Of a stretch of 64,000 bases of DNA, positions 1 through 7,642 are shown in pieces. This stretch comes from Mesorhizobium jarvisii. GTDB lineage: Bacteria > Pseudomonadota > Alphaproteobacteria > Rhizobiales > Rhizobiaceae. Location: assembly GCF_003601985.1 (NCBI RefSeq), contig NZ_QZXA01000019.1, forward strand, positions 19,543 to 83,542, written 5' to 3'. Position 1 is the first letter of the stretch; the number at the start of each line of letters is the position of its first letter. Made by a program: the position numbers and the translations under genes. The notes beneath the pieces were generated by a model that did not search any database, was not told the DNA's origin, and saw only the letters and a list, made by a program, of their open reading frames with translations.

Positions 1-1
1 C

Positions 2-1441
2 GGCTCACAAATTCCCTGGATCACCGGCTCGATCGAAACGAAATTCGTCTTCCGGCAGGGTGACGCCGGCAAGCAGGTTGCGCAAGCCGAGCACGCCGCC
101 GAAGCGAATGGCGGCCTGACCATCGATGAGGTGTTATGGTCCTTCATCAGCGACAGCCAGAATCCGGAGGACTTCGAGCGCTTTGTGAAGGTCTTTCCCA
201 ATAGCCGCTACGCGGCCGAGGCGACGGAGAAGAGCCGCTTCAAGGTGGCTGCGTTGACCAAGCGCGGACTCTACGTCAACGGCAATCTGGTCTCCAGCTC
301 GATCGCGGCGGTGGCGCCGGTCGAGGCGAGTGACAAGGCGTTGAGCGAGGAGTTCGTGTTCCAGCAGGCCGGCGAGCGCGCCGTCAGCGAGACCTTTCGT
401 ATTTGGCCGAGCAACCTGCCCGACACGCAGCGCGGCATGCGGACGATGGTGACGGATTGCGATCTCTACGCCGCCGATCCCAACGATCCACAGCGCGCCG
501 TGCCTGGTGTCACCAACGGGCTCGTCAATGTTCGGGACGCGTTGCGCGCTTGCGCTTTTGCACTGGCGGCCGACATCAACAACCCGCGCCTGCAGTTCCA
601 GTTCGGCCGTGTTCTGGAAATTGCCAGGCGCTACAGCTGGGCCGAGCATTTCTACGAATTGGCCGGCAATCAGCAATACAGCGCCGCGCTCATCAATATG
701 GGCTACATGGCGCGCGTCGGCATGGGGCGGGAGATCGACTACGGCCGCGCGTTCGACTTTTACGTTCGGGCCGCTGCGCTTGGCAATCTCAGAGCCAGGA
801 CCGATATCGGCTCCGCCTATATTGCTGGCCAAGGCGTACCAAAGCTGCCGCAGGAAGGCGTTCTTTGGTATCGCCTGGCCGCATCAAGTGGCTGGGCGAA
901 TGCGATCACGGCGCTCGGCGACGCTTACCGCCTCGGCACTGGTGTGAAGCAAGACTATGTCCAGGCGGCCTCCTTGTATTCAGCAGCGGCCGATACCGGC
1001 CAGATCGATGCGATGGCTAATCTGGGACAGGCGTATCTCGCGGGCGAAGGCGTGAAAAAGGACGTGCCACGAGGACTCGAACTGTTGCAGCGCGCAAACG
1101 ACATGGGCAACAGGTACGCACCGTATTTTATGGCGCAGCTGTATCTGAAAGGCGACCGCAAGCTGGCTGCCGATCCTCGCCGCGCCTTGACCCTCCTCGA
1201 GCTTTCCGCAAACCGGGGAAATGAGTACGCCTACGTCCGTCTCGCCTGGGGGCATCGCGACGGGCTATTCACCGGCAAGCCTGACCTGCGCCGAGCCTAC
1301 TTCGACGCCTCGCTCGCCGCGAGGCTTCGGGCCGATCAGGGAGAACAGGCGAAGGCGGAGATAGCCAAGAAAATAGACCCCGCGACTCGAAAAGAAATAG
1401 ACGGAGAAGTTGAACTATATATCAAACAGAATGGTCCGTAA
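2..1441 (+). CDS. Caspase-like (peptidase C14) / Sel1-repeat protein, 3' part only
   Basis: The frame is open from the first bases of the window, so the gene begins upstream. The first residues (GSQIPWITGSIETKFVF) resemble the end of a bacterial caspase-like p20 domain, where a QIPW-type motif is followed by a short strand. A linker follows, and then, from about position 660 to the end, four to five Sel1/TPR-like helical repeats with the typical A-x2-xLG-xxY-xxGxGVxxDYxxA pattern. Such proteins usually act as proteolytic or scaffold components in stress or signalling pathways. The catalytic His-Cys pair would lie outside the window, so activity cannot be judged. An apparent GTG start at 131 is internal to the frame and is not the true start. 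Confidence 0.75.
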   Translation, partial: GSQIPWITGSIETKFVFRQGDAGKQVAQAEHAAEANGGLTIDEVLWSFISDSQNPEDFERFVKVFPNSRYAAEATEKSRFKVAALTKRGLYVNGNLVSSSIAAVAPVEASDKALSEEFVFQQAGERAVSETFRIWPSNLPDTQRGMRTMVTDCDLYAADPNDPQRAVPGVTNGLVNVRDALRACAFALAADINNPRLQFQFGRVLEIARRYSWAEHFYELAGNQQYSAALINMGYMARVGMGREIDYGRAFDFYVRAAALGNLRARTDIGSAYIAGQGVPKLPQEGVLWYRLAASSGWANAITALGDAYRLGTGVKQDYVQAASLYSAAADTGQIDAMANLGQAYLAGEGVKKDVPRGLELLQRANDMGNRYAPYFMAQLYLKGDRKLAADPRRALTLLELSANRGNEYAYVRLAWGHRDGLFTGKPDLRRAYFDASLAARLRADQGEQAKAEIAKKIDPATRKEIDGEVELYIKQNGP

Positions 1442-1531
1442 CGCGTGATAGACGTTGCGCGATATTCGAGATGATTGCGTTATCAGAAACCAAAGACCGC
1501 GCTGGTAGTTGGTGGCGAACAAGGCGGCGGA

Positions 1532-1759
1532 TCAATAGTGGGAATCGCCGCGCTTCGAACTCGATTTGTCGGGTTGAGGCGTACTTACCTTGGTGACCTT
1601 GGTGAGCTTGGTGACCTTGGCGCACCGTCCATCCTTCAGCGAAAAACCGAAATCGCAGAGGATGGGCCTTCCTGCAATCGTCCAGCATCCGCTCAGCATG
1701 ACTGAGGTCGAAACCAAGGCGGCGGCCGAAGCCATCTTTGCCAGCAGCAATCTTGCCAT
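1532..1759 (-). CDS. Small putative lipoprotein
   Basis: This 75-residue frame begins MARLLLAKMASAAALVS and reaches a lipobox-like LSGC with Cys25, a classical signal peptidase II site. The mature part is about 50 residues with two more cysteines. It contains a lysine/threonine repeat (KVTKLTKVTKV) encoded by a 9-base tandem repeat at about 1588-1620. The ATG at 1759 is chosen over an in-frame start at 1783 because it opens directly onto the signal peptide. Function is unknown. The product would be a lipid-anchored envelope protein. The signal peptide is good evidence for a real gene, but the size and repeat make it uncertain. Confidence 0.5.
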   Translation of the reverse strand: MARLLLAKMASAAALVSTSVMLSGCWTIAGRPILCDFGFSLKDGRCAKVTKLTKVTKVSTPQPDKSSSKRGDSHY

Positions 1760-2092
1760 TTGCGTCGCTCCAGCCTCGACCAAAACGGCCGCGGCATCGC
1801 ATCAGGACTTTCAACGTCACGCCGTAACAAGAAAATACGCCTACTGCCCTATAGTCAAGGGGAACGCAGGCGAGTGTGCCAGTCCTGCTTACTGACGGAC
1901 TGCCCACCGAGTTTGACGAAGGCATGTAACCGGAGTGTGCCGCCGTTGCGGGGCTTTCTCGCCAGGGCCGTGCAGGTTGCAGCTCAACGACAATGCGTCG
2001 GCATCACACGGCGCGGTGCTCCGGCCTGAACGTTTGACACGTACAAATCGCCATTGGTAGATTCCTCCATCCCTCATGTGAGCGCCATCCAG
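1760..2092. other. Intergenic region, nothing recognised
   Basis: Roughly 330 bases lie between the small lipoprotein gene on the minus strand and the start of the next plus-strand gene. I see only short, low-quality frames, no strong hairpin and no repeat shared with the rest of the window. Promoters for both divergent genes presumably lie here, but none is clear enough to call. Confidence 0.4.
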
Positions 2093-2548
2093 ATGAGAAA
2101 GCTCAAGGAACTCTTCCTTCGAAAGGATAAGCAGGATCCGGGAGATGAAGGTCCGGGGAATATTTATGTATACAAATCCAAAGAAGAAATTTCGACAATT
2201 ATCGTTACGACTTTAGGTGTCGATCCTGACCTTCTCGAAGAAATCATTGTTACGACCAAGCGCAAGCTCTCAGGAAAGAGCGACCGGCTCATCTATCTGA
2301 CCGACAATTCGGACTTCACGATATTCCGCCGCCACGGTGTGATTTTCGAGTATCTGCCTCCATTGGTTGAGCAGCGGCTGCACGCAGCCGACATGCCCTG
2401 GCAGGCTTATTTGCGGGAGCACTGGGGGCTCCTTCTTGCAAAATGGCGCCCCCGCCGTGTCCTGGCTTACGGCACGACTATCGACAGTTTCCTGGCGGCG
2501 GCACCGACGGCATCCGTCCGCAACGCCCCGGACATGCCCAGATCATGA
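2093..2548 (+). CDS. Uncharacterised protein coupled to a glycosyltransferase
   Basis: The product is 151 residues from the ATG at 2093; an in-frame TTG at 2054 is possible. It is soluble, with a charged N-terminus (MRKLKELFLRKDKQ), a central segment DRLIYLTDNSDFTIFRRHG and a tryptophan-rich C-terminal third. Its stop codon overlaps the start of the next gene as ATGA at 2545-2548, which implies translational coupling and a shared role. From the neighbour I infer a helper or regulator in glycan assembly, but I recognise no named domain. The C-terminal part shares its DNA with the upstream extension of the next frame, so the ATGA start of that gene fits better than its longer form. Confidence 0.7.
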   Translation: MRKLKELFLRKDKQDPGDEGPGNIYVYKSKEEISTIIVTTLGVDPDLLEEIIVTTKRKLSGKSDRLIYLTDNSDFTIFRRHGVIFEYLPPLVEQRLHAADMPWQAYLREHWGLLLAKWRPRRVLAYGTTIDSFLAAAPTASVRNAPDMPRS

Positions 2549-4761
2549 GGCTGGACATTCTGTTTGTCGCTGATGTCCGCTTCGAAGGCGGCACCTCCAC
2601 GGCGCTCGCCGTGGAAATCCGTGCGGCCGCCCGCGCGGGTTTCAAGACAGGCTTGCTGGCCGTGAAGGGACCATTGCTGCGTAACCCCTACCCTATGCAT
2701 CCCGACTTGCGGGCACTGATTGATGGCGGCGCGACAGAACGGATCGACCCGGACACGAAGGTCGACGCCGACCTCGTCCTCGTGCACCATCCGGCGATAA
2801 TGTCCAACCGCTTCACCAGGCGGACCGGCATCCGGACCGAACGCATGGTCATGGTTCTCCATCATCCCATGGTCGACCGGCGGGGCAAGCTGCAGTACGA
2901 CCTCGCGCGCATCGTAAGCAATTGCCGTTGGGCGTTTGGCGTCAAGGTTTGGCTCGCCACCGTCAGCGCCGTCGTTCGCGATGCCTTGCCCCGTCATTTG
3001 CCTGCGGGCGCGGAACTCCTGCCTGAAAACTGGACCAATCTGATCGATCTCGACGACTGGCCTCGCAGGCCGGACGGCCCGCCGCACAATCCGGTCATCA
3101 TCGGCCGCCATGCCCGCCCGGACAAATTGAAATGGCCGAGCAGGGCCGCCGACGCGCTGCGTATCTATCCTGCCGACGCAGCCCGCTACAGCATCAGGAT
3201 CCTGGGCGGCGGTCCCTTCCTTAGGGAACTCTATGGTCCGCTGCCGGCAAACTGGGAAATACTGCCCTTTGCATGGACCGGCATTGCCGGGTTTCTCCAA
3301 GGGCTCGATTTCTATGTCTACTACCACAGCGATTCCTGGTCGGAGGCTTTTGGCCGCACGATCCTCGAAGCGCTGGCGGTAGGGCTCGTCACGATTCTCC
3401 CCGCGCACTTCCAGCCATTGTTCGGTGACGCGGCAGTCTATGCGGCGCCGAGAGATGTCGAGGGCGTCATCGGCAAATTCATCACCGACGCGGATGCCTA
3501 CGCGCGGCAATCGGCGTTGGCCAGGGAGTTCGTTGCCCGCTACCATTCCGCAGAGCTTTTCCCGCAACGCCTTGAGAGGCTGTTCAACATTTCCAAACCG
3601 CGGGATGCGGCGGCCGTGCGGGCGTCGACGATCCAGCCTTTGCCGATACGTCAGGTGCTGTTTGCATCGTCCAACGGCATCGGAATGGGGCATCTCGCGC
3701 AGCAGCTGGCTGTCGCCCAGCGACTGCCGCGAGGGCTGAAGCCCGTTTTTGCGACGATGTCCTACGCCATGAAAATTGCAGCCGAGGAGGGTTATCACGC
3801 TCACTTCCTGACCCATCACCGCGGCATCGATGCCGCGCCCGTGGACTGGAACGACGTGCTTGCCGAAGAACTGTTCGACCTGATCAGTCATCTGCGTCCA
3901 GCGGTATTTGCCTATGACGCCACAGCTGTCTTCGACGGTGTCGTCGCAGCCCTGGCCATGGACCCCAACCTGTTCTCGATCTGGGTCCGTCGACCGATGT
4001 GGCGGGAATCGCACCGCCCGTTCCTTGAGATGGCGGACGCTTTCGACGCTGTTATAGAGCCCGGCGAACTGGCCGATGAATTCGATCACGGCCCCACGTC
4101 GGAAGTGCGCGATAAGGTTCTGTTGGTTCCGCCAGTGTTGTTGCTGGAGCCAAATCAGCGCCTGGACAGGGCCGCCGCGCGCAACTTCCTCGAAATACCC
4201 GATGGCATGACCGTCGTCGCCCTGCAACTCGGCTCCGGCAGCAATTTCGACATGCGCGGCGTCCGCAACGGCGTTCTCAAGGCCGTGCTTGACCGTCCCG
4301 ATACGCTGGTGCTGGACATCCGCTCGCCGATCCGCGCCGATTTCGAGTCGGACGAGCCGGTCGGGCCGAGGCATCGCATCGTCGAGCTGTTCCCGAGTTT
4401 CAACTACAGCCGGGCATTCGACGCCGCGGTCGTCGCGCCTGGCTACAACACGTTCCATGAGAACATCCTTGGCGCGGTGCCGACCTTGTTCGTGCCCAAC
4501 GAGAGCGACGAGATGGACCTGCAGCTCAACCGCGCCCGCTGGGCAGAGCTTGGCGGTTTTGGCCTGCTGATGCGCCGCGACCATGACCTTCCGCATGTCG
4601 ACCGCTTCATCGAACAGCTGCTCGACCCCACCGAGCGCGAAGGAATGGCGGCGCGCTGCGAGGCGGTCCCCTGGACCAACGGCGCTGACGTCATCGCGAA
4701 CTATATCGAAGACCATGCCAGGATGGTCCGAACTGACTGGGACATCACCAAGGATAGCTGA
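2545..4761 (+). CDS. Two-domain GT-B glycosyltransferase
   Basis: The product is 738 residues. The N-terminal half (about 1-370) looks like a GT4-type glycosyltransferase: MRLDILFVADVRFEGGTSTA at the start, a GRHARPDKLKW segment opening the nucleotide-sugar domain, and a C-terminal E-x7-E motif (EAFGRTILE). The second half (about 390-730) begins with FASSNGIGMGHLAQQL, as in MurG/UDP-glucuronosyl-transferase-like GT-B folds, and has a late GYNTFHENILGAVPTLFVP segment in the place of the MurG donor loop. Two GT-B units in one chain suggest that two sugars are added in sequence to a polysaccharide or lipid acceptor at the cytoplasmic face. There is no obvious membrane segment. Donor and acceptor are unknown. 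Confidence 0.75.
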   Translation: MRLDILFVADVRFEGGTSTALAVEIRAAARAGFKTGLLAVKGPLLRNPYPMHPDLRALIDGGATERIDPDTKVDADLVLVHHPAIMSNRFTRRTGIRTERMVMVLHHPMVDRRGKLQYDLARIVSNCRWAFGVKVWLATVSAVVRDALPRHLPAGAELLPENWTNLIDLDDWPRRPDGPPHNPVIIGRHARPDKLKWPSRAADALRIYPADAARYSIRILGGGPFLRELYGPLPANWEILPFAWTGIAGFLQGLDFYVYYHSDSWSEAFGRTILEALAVGLVTILPAHFQPLFGDAAVYAAPRDVEGVIGKFITDADAYARQSALAREFVARYHSAELFPQRLERLFNISKPRDAAAVRASTIQPLPIRQVLFASSNGIGMGHLAQQLAVAQRLPRGLKPVFATMSYAMKIAAEEGYHAHFLTHHRGIDAAPVDWNDVLAEELFDLISHLRPAVFAYDATAVFDGVVAALAMDPNLFSIWVRRPMWRESHRPFLEMADAFDAVIEPGELADEFDHGPTSEVRDKVLLVPPVLLLEPNQRLDRAAARNFLEIPDGMTVVALQLGSGSNFDMRGVRNGVLKAVLDRPDTLVLDIRSPIRADFESDEPVGPRHRIVELFPSFNYSRAFDAAVVAPGYNTFHENILGAVPTLFVPNESDEMDLQLNRARWAELGGFGLLMRRDHDLPHVDRFIEQLLDPTEREGMAARCEAVPWTNGADVIANYIEDHARMVRTDWDITKDS

Positions 4762-4799
4762 TGTGTAGCGCTGCACCGAGGAACGGCACTCTTGAAACA

Positions 4800-4880
4800 A
4801 GCCAGCCTTCGACGCCGTCGCCCCCTGGACCTCCAGCGCCTGCGCCAGCATCGCCGCGGCGTGCCCGGCGCGCGCCGGCA
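4800..4880 (-). pseudogene. Remnant similar to the C-terminal domain of the AI-2E-type protein
   Basis: On the minus strand this short stretch reads AAAMLAQALEVQGATASKAG, nearly identical to AAAMLAQVLEVQGATASKAG in the intact gene at 7643-9658. The DNA match is obvious over about 65 bases (compare 8013-8080). There is no start, stop or flanking homology to make a gene. It looks like the surviving piece of a paralogue or of a partial duplication. Confidence 0.65.
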
Positions 4881-4888
4881 GCCAGAGT

Positions 4889-5785
4889 TCAGATGTCAGG
4901 ATTGTCGAGAATGCGAGACAGCGTGCTGCGCCCCAGCGCACTCATGGCGGGGTTGGTGCGACGGTAATACCAGACGAGGCCCATGGCCTGCTGGAACGCC
5001 CAGGCAGCACCGCGCTTCCATAAGAGGTCCTCGACTTGAAGGCCGCTCCGAAAGGTCGCCCTTCGCTCGCGGTCGAGAAGATGCCACGCGACCGCCAGAT
5101 CCAGCGACGGATCGGCCGGCCCGAAACTGCCACTATCAAGCACGCCGACAAGACGCTCGCCCTGCACGAGAAGGTTTGGCGGGATAAGGTCCTTGTGGCT
5201 CATCACGACGGGCTCAGCGGCGGGCAACTCCCGCAACCGGGCCCACAGATCGCGCAGTCGAGCCACATCGAGAAGGCCCTCGCTGTTTTCAAAGCAGACA
5301 GCCATCCAATCGTCATGATCGGGGAGATGTCCGCCACGTCCTTGCCCGTCGAAGCGTCGGCCCCGTGTGTCCGCCTGGCGCAACGACGCCACGAGGCTTG
5401 CAAGGTCGAGGGCGAAAATCGCCGATCCACTGAGCCCGTTCGGCGTGGCAACCTCGCCTTCGATCCACGTTTGCACTGCCCATGGCATTGGATATCGAGG
5501 ACCGGGCTGGCCGAGCCCAATCGGTTGCGGCGTAGGAAACAGGCAATGCTGTCCAATCTCGACCATGGCGGCGGCCTCCGAACGAAGCATATCGGCGCAT
5601 TCGGTCGGCTTCATCGCCCGCAGCGGGAACCGCGCAGCGCTCTTTGAGCCAATGCGGAAGATGGCGTTGACGGTTCCCGACGATCCGACCGAGGTGACGT
5701 CCTCATGACGATACTGGGGAAACTGATCGCGGATCATCTGGCGGGCGATATCGATGTCGATATCCACCTGATCGTCATGCATCAT
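4889..5785 (-). CDS. Aminoglycoside phosphotransferase-family kinase
   Basis: The product is 298 residues, the usual size for APH/choline-kinase-like enzymes that transfer phosphate from ATP to a small hydroxylated substrate. The Brenner-type catalytic loop is present as SHKDLIPPNLL (H-x-D-x4-N with Lys where Gly is common). The metal-binding segment follows as GVLDSGSFGPADPSLDLA. The N-terminal lobe has a glycine-rich SVGSSGTVNAIF strand-turn-strand. Two adjacent ATG codons (5785, 5782) are possible starts. The gene is convergent with the glycosyltransferase and not obviously in an operon. The substrate is unknown: a resistance role is possible, but many chromosomal members act on metabolites. 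Confidence 0.8.
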   Translation of the reverse strand: MMHDDQVDIDIDIARQMIRDQFPQYRHEDVTSVGSSGTVNAIFRIGSKSAARFPLRAMKPTECADMLRSEAAAMVEIGQHCLFPTPQPIGLGQPGPRYPMPWAVQTWIEGEVATPNGLSGSAIFALDLASLVASLRQADTRGRRFDGQGRGGHLPDHDDWMAVCFENSEGLLDVARLRDLWARLRELPAAEPVVMSHKDLIPPNLLVQGERLVGVLDSGSFGPADPSLDLAVAWHLLDRERRATFRSGLQVEDLLWKRGAAWAFQQAMGLVWYYRRTNPAMSALGRSTLSRILDNPDI

Positions 5786-6061
5786 GAGTTCTCATCCTGC
5801 CGAGCTCGGCATCAAGGGCAAAAGCACCGACCTACAGTAGCTGACGTCAAGGTTGAAGCAGGTGTCGATCAGATTCCAATCGCCCTTCTATCATCGCCAG
5901 CAGGTCACTCGGAGGAAACAGGCGACAAGAATGCAGCTGATATAGTATAAAGAGTCCACGGCATATTGTCTCAGAGGCGCATCGATATGCCCACAAGATA
6001 TGTTCGAGTTTATTTAACTTTGCAGCTTTGTGAATCCCGTTAACAGGAGGGGCAACGGATC

Positions 6062-7546
6062 ATGCCAAACGAGCAAACGTCAATTGACCCAGGCGCAGCC
6101 GAAACGCAACTCGGCCCGAGTGTATCGGTGCAAGTCAACCCCGAGGATTCCGTACCTTTCCGGCCGGAGCCGGTGTTCATCTCGCTCGGCCTGAAACGAG
6201 ATGTTTTCGTGGGATTCTCGGGCGGTAACGCGGCACCGAATCCCGATCCGATGGGCATCCCGCCGGTAGACCTGAAGACCGAGAACGGACTGCTGAAGGC
6301 CTTCCTGCTGCTCGGATTCGAACCGGGCCCGGACACAACCCCATTCGGGTTTTCGATGCCAGCAATCTTCCGCGCTTCAGCCGCGTTCAGAGAAACCGTC
6401 GACCTGCCCGGCCTCAATGTCCCCATGCCTCCGGCTGTCATTGGCCAACAACCTCCAGTGATCAAGCCGGGCATGATTCAGAATTACATGGCTCTCCAGG
6501 CCAATTTCTTTCAAATGTCGCTGGCTCCGCTTCAGGCGAAGCTCAGGGAGGCGCGTGTTCCGTTTACGCAGGGCGGCATACCCGCGCCGGAGGACCTTCG
6601 GCCACAGCTCTTCCTGGTCGAGCAATATCAGCTTGCTAGCTTTCGCGGAGACCTGGCGCGGGATGATCTGGTCGACTCCATCAGCCTGTCGCCCGGCGGC
6701 TCGATGACCTACAAGGTGATCATCAAGAAGCGAACATCGGCGAGCAACGAGCTGACCTCCACCGTGTTGGACAGTCAGGACCGCGAAGCGAAAGACAATT
6801 TCAACAAGCAGCTCAAGGATACCGCCGACAAAAGGTCCGGCACGAACAACTATGATTATGGATTCGAAGGGAGTTTCCATGGGGAGGCTTCGGTCGAAAT
6901 CGGCGGAGGCAGCGCGGACGCCCGGGTTCATGCGCGCGGATCGACCAATGAGGTTCGACAGGATTTTGCGGAATCGACCACATCCGCCATCGATTCCCAA
7001 GTGTCCGAGACGAACCGTTCCCGCAAGCAGAGCATAGAAACCGGGAGAGAGGACACCCAGACTGACGAGCAAACCGAGAGCGTCAGGGAAAAGACGGCGC
7101 ATAACCCGACGGCGCAGCCTGTGAATGTCGGAATTTTCCTGCTCAAGGAAGAGTTCGTTTCCGTTCTCAGCCTGGTCGATGTCGAGATTGCCTATCGCAA
7201 TGGCGATGCGAACCAGGACCGTCAGGTGCCGTTGCGCAAGCTTGGCGAACTGCTGGATGCCGTGATCGAGCGCCCCGAGGATCGCACGGAGATTGCCGCG
7301 ACAATCAAGGCGCTCCTTGAAGGGATCGCCGACTACCAGGATGAAATTCGCAGTATCGTCAAGCCGGACCCGAGCAGTCCGCTTGGCTTCAGCCGCGATG
7401 CGCAACTGAGATCGGAATATCGGCTTCTGAAGTCGGACGGGACCTTGCGGCGGACGTTTTCGGTGAAAGGCATCCCGATACGCGGCTGCGAAAGGTCGTT
7501 GCGCCGGCCGAATATCACGGTCGAGCTGCCGATCGCCGGAATATGA
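6062..7546 (+). CDS. Uncharacterised 494-residue protein
   Basis: An AGGAGG at 6045-6050 lies 11 bases before the ATG, so the start is well supported. There is no signal peptide or membrane helix. The N-terminal third is proline-rich. A short beta-like segment follows (SISLSPGGSMTYKVIIKKR, about 220-238). Then comes a polar segment of about 100 residues rich in Ser, Thr, Glu, Gln and Asn with glycine interruptions, likely coiled coil or disordered, and then a motif-like NPTAQPVNVGIFLLKEEFVSVLSLVDVEIAYRNGD (start at about residue 350). The layout recalls large hypothetical proteins found sporadically in bacteria in which a self-repeating Ser/Glu-rich stretch precedes a hydrophobic LVDV segment. 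I know no function for them. It stands alone between convergent or divergent genes. Confidence 0.75.
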   Translation: MPNEQTSIDPGAAETQLGPSVSVQVNPEDSVPFRPEPVFISLGLKRDVFVGFSGGNAAPNPDPMGIPPVDLKTENGLLKAFLLLGFEPGPDTTPFGFSMPAIFRASAAFRETVDLPGLNVPMPPAVIGQQPPVIKPGMIQNYMALQANFFQMSLAPLQAKLREARVPFTQGGIPAPEDLRPQLFLVEQYQLASFRGDLARDDLVDSISLSPGGSMTYKVIIKKRTSASNELTSTVLDSQDREAKDNFNKQLKDTADKRSGTNNYDYGFEGSFHGEASVEIGGGSADARVHARGSTNEVRQDFAESTTSAIDSQVSETNRSRKQSIETGREDTQTDEQTESVREKTAHNPTAQPVNVGIFLLKEEFVSVLSLVDVEIAYRNGDANQDRQVPLRKLGELLDAVIERPEDRTEIAATIKALLEGIADYQDEIRSIVKPDPSSPLGFSRDAQLRSEYRLLKSDGTLRRTFSVKGIPIRGCERSLRRPNITVELPIAGI

Positions 7547-7642
7547 TCCGCTGGGCGACGGGATGCCGCGCAAAGCCGTTGTGAGCGCCTTTGCCGGCAG
7601 GTCCGCCTGGGCCAGCGCGCTCGCAACTATCGGTTTTCACCC

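Noticed and set aside
2467..4941. An open frame of over 800 codons on the minus strand opposite the glycosyltransferase
   Set aside because: It is antisense to a clear gene, lacks recognisable domains and has the arginine/alanine/glutamine-rich composition typical of mirrored high-GC coding. Only its 3' end carries the true remnant at 4800-4880.
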